16,469 bases of DNA from the NCBI GenBank assembly GCA_964458775.1, contig CAYWLQ010000131.1:1-16469 (forward strand), given 5' to 3'. The stretch is from CAYWLQ01 sp964458775 (GTDB lineage: Bacteria > Myxococcota_A > Polyangia > JAAYKL01). Under the pieces are notes generated by a model, which saw only the letters and a program-made list of their open reading frames with translations, did no database searches and had not been told where the DNA came from. The position numbers and the translations under genes were made by a program. The first letter of the stretch is position 1, and each line of letters opens with the position of its first letter. Shown piece after piece: positions 13,345-16,469 of this stretch.

Positions 13345-14715
13345 ATGATGATGAAACAAAAAAAACAATTGGTTGTTGCTGTGTCATTGCTTTTGGGAGT
13401 TTTCTTTTTTTGCGATGGTGCAACAGGCAGTTCACTGAAATTAGCTGCTCCGGCGTATCCGGGTGCGGTAAAAATGGAGGTTGCCTTGGGTTCGGGGGCT
13501 GTGTTTGCAGGCAAAAAGGAAAAGGTTCTGATAAAGGTCGGTATGACAGGAGATATAGTTAAAGACAAATTAAAACGCCCGCCGGTAAACGTTTCTATAG
13601 TAGTTGACCGCTCAGGGTCAATGGCCGGCGAAAAAATGGATAAGGCAAAAGAGGCGGCGCTCTTGGCTTTGGACAGGCTGGAACCGGAAGATATATTTTC
13701 TTTGGTGGCATACAACCATACTGTTGATGTGTTGGTTCCTGCAACAAAGGTTAGCGATAGAGCCGCAATTAGAAATGCGATCTTGTCCTTAACAGCAGAC
13801 GGATACACAGCTCTTTTTGCCGGTGTATCAAAGGGAGTAAGTGAAGTACGCAAATTTCTCGACACAGAACGCGTTAGCCGAGTGGTATTGATATCGGACG
13901 GTATGGCAAATGTCGGTCCGAGCAGTCCCGTTGCCCTTGGCGATTTTGGCGCGTCTCTAATGAAGGAAGGAATTTCTGTTACCACTGTGGGTTTGGGAAT
14001 GGACTACAATGAAGATCTAATGGTTGCGCTTGCGAGTCGAAGTGACGGCAATCATGCGTTTGCCGAAACCGGTTTGGATCTTGCTCGCATTTTCGATAAC
14101 GAACTTAACGACCTGTTATCGGTGGCGGCCAGAGATGTTGTTGTAGAAATTGTACTTAAAGGCGGAGCAAAACCTATTTGTTCGTTGGGAAGAAACGCTG
14201 TTGTTACCGGTAACAAGGTTGTCTCAAGGTTAAATCAGGTTTATTCTTCACAAGAGAAGTTTGTATTGCTTGAAGTTGAAGTTCCAGCCTCTTTTTCGGG
14301 GGATCTAAAAGAAATTGCAAGTGTAAATCTCAGTTATCGCGATATGTTTATAAATCTTCCTGTTTCAAAGAGCGATGTTGTAAAACTGCTGTATTCTGAT
14401 TCTTTGGTAGTTGTAGAAGCGTCTCAAAACAATGCTGTTTTGATAGCCGGTGCTGAGCTCAAAGCCAATGAACAGAACAAAGTTGCAGTGGATCTTATGG
14501 ATAAGGGCAAGCTTGAAGAGGCTGCAAAGTTGTTGGAGAAAAACGCAGCAGAGCTTGATTTGTTCTCTGAAAAGTACAAATCTCCTGCCCTAAAAAAACG
14601 AGCTATGAGCAATAGAGCGGACAGCAAAAAAGTTAAGAGTCCGGCTGCCGGCCCAAAGCTTCGTAAAGAAATGCGGCGAGATCAATATTCGCAGGATATG
14701 CAGATGAAGTGGTAA
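13345..14715 (+). CDS. Secreted von Willebrand factor A domain protein
   Basis: An exported metal-dependent adhesion-type protein of 456 residues with unknown ligand. Three consecutive ATGs (13345, 13348, 13351) follow GAGGAGGG; the first is given. The signal peptide (KQKKQLVVAVSLLLGVFFF) has no proper lipobox, so cleavage by signal peptidase I near ATG-SS is likely. The VWA domain (about 80-270) has a complete MIDAS: DRSGS (Asp88, Ser90, Ser92), the Thr in DGYTALFAG, and the Asp in LISDGMANVG. The arrangement resembles inter-alpha-trypsin-heavy-chain/YfbK-like bacterial VWA proteins. A beta-rich region follows, then a Lys-rich C-terminal tail with a helical ANEQNKVAVDLMDKGKLEEA segment. It lies 30 bases before the histidine kinase gene and probably shares its operon. 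It could be the sensed or regulated surface component; that is inference. Confidence 0.88.
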   Translation: MMMKQKKQLVVAVSLLLGVFFFCDGATGSSLKLAAPAYPGAVKMEVALGSGAVFAGKKEKVLIKVGMTGDIVKDKLKRPPVNVSIVVDRSGSMAGEKMDKAKEAALLALDRLEPEDIFSLVAYNHTVDVLVPATKVSDRAAIRNAILSLTADGYTALFAGVSKGVSEVRKFLDTERVSRVVLISDGMANVGPSSPVALGDFGASLMKEGISVTTVGLGMDYNEDLMVALASRSDGNHAFAETGLDLARIFDNELNDLLSVAARDVVVEIVLKGGAKPICSLGRNAVVTGNKVVSRLNQVYSSQEKFVLLEVEVPASFSGDLKEIASVNLSYRDMFINLPVSKSDVVKLLYSDSLVVVEASQNNAVLIAGAELKANEQNKVAVDLMDKGKLEEAAKLLEKNAAELDLFSEKYKSPALKKRAMSNRADSKKVKSPAAGPKLRKEMRRDQYSQDMQMKW

Positions 14716-14745
14716 GTTTGAAAATTATAATTCGGAGTAATGTAG

Positions 14746-16344
14746 ATGCGTGTTCGGTTGATTATAGTGTTATTTGCGATGATGATCATTCCTCTGATCG
14801 GTTTGGGCTTGTTGGGCTATAATACCTACAAAAACGAATCTGAGCTTATGAAACATAGACAAGAAGCGCTTTTGCTTGATCGTCTTCACGATGTCGATAA
14901 TACCCTAATAAAAATCATTGAGGACTATGAAAGACAGTTGTCAGGCGGCCTAAAGAAGCTTGCGCAAAAAGATAACTCAGAAGTTAGTGATGCTATTCGA
15001 GTCGAAGTGCAAACAAACCGTTTGATTCGATCAATTTTCCAACTTGATTCAAAAAAAAGACTTGTGTTCCCCTCCGGTGACGATTTGAGCGAAGAAGAGC
15101 AATCGTTTATCGATCGCAATCAGCGAATACTGATAGGGGGAGATGTCATATTGCCGCCTCTCGAAAATGAAAAAAACGTTGACAGATGTGACTGGCTTGT
15201 TCGTCATAACGATGAAGGTGTTCAACTAATCTATCGCTGTGCATCAGATGGAGTGATAACCGGTGCGGAATTGGACAGCACTGCTGTTATTTCGGATTTG
15301 ATCGGAGCTTTACCTTTGACAATAGAAGAAAAGGCAGAAACGAAATACAATAGATCCGAAAATTTGGATTTTAGAATTCGCCTGCTCGATGTCAATGACC
15401 AAGTCTATTATCAGTGGGGACATTACGAGCCGAACGATTCGGAATCTCCTTCGGCGGTATTAAAACTCAGCATACCTCTGTCATCGTTTAGGCTTGCCTA
15501 TTTCAACCGCTCCGTCAACGTCTCACAATTCGGAAACACTGCTGCTTTGGGAGCGATTATGGGTTTCTTTGCATTGTTGATTGTGTTGACAGGGCTAGGA
15601 ATCTATTTTGTCCGCGAAAGCAGCCGAGATGCGCGCACAGCCAAAGAAAGAATGACCTTTGTCAATCAGGTTTCTCATGAACTTAAAACTCCGCTGACAA
15701 ATTTGCGAATGTATGCAGAGCTGTTAGAAGAATATTTGACAGACGATGAAGAAGAAGGACGTCGCTATGTAAACGTTATAGTATCAGAGAGCGAGCGACT
15801 TTCGAGGCTCATTGCCAATGTACTGTCGTTTGCAGGCCATACAAGAGGAAAGCTTCGCATTCGTCGAACTGAAGCCGTTCCGGATAAGACTATTAATGAT
15901 ACTGTCGAGCGTTTTATGTTGGGTTTTGCACAAGCCGGAATCTCCCTTGAGAGTAAGATCGAAGCAAATGAAGTAAGATTTTTTGATACTGATGCACTGT
16001 CTCAAATTTTGGGAAATCTGCTCAGCAATGTTGAAAAATATGCTGTATCAGGAAAGTGGGTCGGCATTGAGAGCAGACTTCAAGGAGACACCTTGATCAT
16101 TACTGTTAAAGATAACGGAGAGGGCATTCCCAAAGGCCGCGATGAGGAAATTTTTAAACCGTTTGTCAGACTCTCAAATCGCTTGACAGATAGAGCTTCA
16201 GGGGCAGGTATCGGATTGTCTATCGCAAGGGAGCTGGCTCGATTGCACGGCGGAGATATTAAGGTGTTGCCGAGTGAAAAGGGTGCATGTTTTGCTATTA
16301 CCATTAATGCTCCTAAACCGCCTGAAAAGGGAGATATGCAATGA
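14746..16344 (+). CDS. Membrane-bound sensor histidine kinase
   Basis: A two-component sensor of 532 residues that should phosphorylate the response regulator encoded immediately downstream. The start at 14746 has CGGAG eight bases upstream. Transmembrane helix 1 is residues ~4-24, an extracytoplasmic sensor region of about 235 residues follows without a family I recognise, and helix 2 is ~263-288. There is no clear HAMP domain; the dimerisation helix follows closely with the phosphorylated His311 in VNQVSHELKTPLTNLRMY. The ATPase domain shows the N box (LGNLLSNVEKYA), G1 (DNGEGIP), the F box (IFKPFVRL) and G2 (GAGIGLSIARELARLHGG). All kinase motifs are intact. The stop overlaps the next start by four bases (ATGA), supporting a cognate pair. 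The kinase may control the VWA gene through the 11-bp repeats upstream (inference). Confidence 0.95.
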   Translation: MRVRLIIVLFAMMIIPLIGLGLLGYNTYKNESELMKHRQEALLLDRLHDVDNTLIKIIEDYERQLSGGLKKLAQKDNSEVSDAIRVEVQTNRLIRSIFQLDSKKRLVFPSGDDLSEEEQSFIDRNQRILIGGDVILPPLENEKNVDRCDWLVRHNDEGVQLIYRCASDGVITGAELDSTAVISDLIGALPLTIEEKAETKYNRSENLDFRIRLLDVNDQVYYQWGHYEPNDSESPSAVLKLSIPLSSFRLAYFNRSVNVSQFGNTAALGAIMGFFALLIVLTGLGIYFVRESSRDARTAKERMTFVNQVSHELKTPLTNLRMYAELLEEYLTDDEEEGRRYVNVIVSESERLSRLIANVLSFAGHTRGKLRIRRTEAVPDKTINDTVERFMLGFAQAGISLESKIEANEVRFFDTDALSQILGNLLSNVEKYAVSGKWVGIESRLQGDTLIITVKDNGEGIPKGRDEEIFKPFVRLSNRLTDRASGAGIGLSIARELARLHGGDIKVLPSEKGACFAITINAPKPPEKGDMQ

Positions 16345-16469
16345 AGGTTTTGATAGCCGAAGATGATATAAATATAAGACAAGGTTTAAAGCAAATCTTA
16401 GAAACAGAAGGCTTTTCTGTTGTTGAAGCTGCTGACGGAGCTGAAGCCATAAGCAAATTTAAATCGAAC
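16341..16469 (+). CDS. Response regulator receiver domain (3' partial)
   Basis: The first 43 residues of a response regulator are visible before the window ends. MKVLIAEDDINIRQGL has the acidic triad Glu7-Asp8-Asp9, and E-T-E-G-F-S-V-V-E-A-A-D-G-A-E-A is the usual second strand and helix. The phosphoacceptor Asp (around residue 52) and the output domain lie beyond the window, so the DNA-binding class is unknown. The ATG overlaps the kinase stop, with AAAAGGGAG seven bases upstream, indicating translational coupling with its kinase. Confidence 0.93.
   Translation, partial: MKVLIAEDDINIRQGLKQILETEGFSVVEAADGAEAISKFKSN

Noticed and set aside
13251..13985. Minus-strand ORF of 244 codons opposite the VWA gene
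   Set aside because: It lies antisense to a gene with an intact VWA MIDAS and signal peptide, and its translation resembles no known family.
1..16469. tRNA, rRNA, insertion sequence, phage or integrase features
   Set aside because: None were recognised on either strand; no transposase motifs or terminal inverted repeats were seen.

Overview
The window looks like a contig from a Gram-negative, surface-active polysaccharide degrader. A Myxococcota/deltaproteobacterial-type lineage fits best, because it combines lipoproteins carrying very long Asp-X stalks, an ECF sigma factor paired with a FecR/TPR protein, and von Willebrand A proteins. That is an inference from architecture; no rRNA or marker gene is present. 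A run of ten Ns at 12493-12502 shows that this is a scaffolded draft assembly, probably metagenomic.

Region 1 (2-8832, + strand) holds five consecutive genes with one shared plan: a lipoprotein signal peptide, then about 100-180 residues of alternating Asp-Ala/Ser/Thr, then a C-terminal carbohydrate-active domain. In order these are a CE6/SASA-type acetylesterase (5' end cut by the window), a CE15 glucuronoyl esterase, a BNR_4-type beta-propeller, a GH30 subfamily 8-type glucuronoxylanase and a GH105 unsaturated glycuronyl hydrolase. CE15 and GH30_8 both recognise (methyl)glucuronic acid on xylan and CE6 members deacetylate xylan, so the likely target is acetylated glucuronoxylan or its lignin esters. 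The propeller and GH105 may form a lyase/hydrolase pair. Genes 2 and 4 also carry a six-Cys module between two stalk segments. Genes 2 and 3 share a conserved 60-bp leader.

Region 2 (8872-13109, - strand) is a tightly overlapping operon read leftward: a secreted, probably beta-barrel protein, an ECF sigma factor, a zinc-finger/FecR/TPR transmembrane protein, and a short-stalked LamG lipoprotein. It converges on region 1 with only 39 bases between them. It has the parts of a surface-to-sigma signalling relay that could sense polysaccharide; this is inference.

Region 3 (13345-16469, + strand) diverges from region 2. It encodes a secreted VWA protein, a membrane sensor histidine kinase and the start of a response regulator cut by the window end. 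Three 11-bp-phased TTTACA-like repeats lie in the divergent intergenic region and look like an OmpR/PhoB-family operator.
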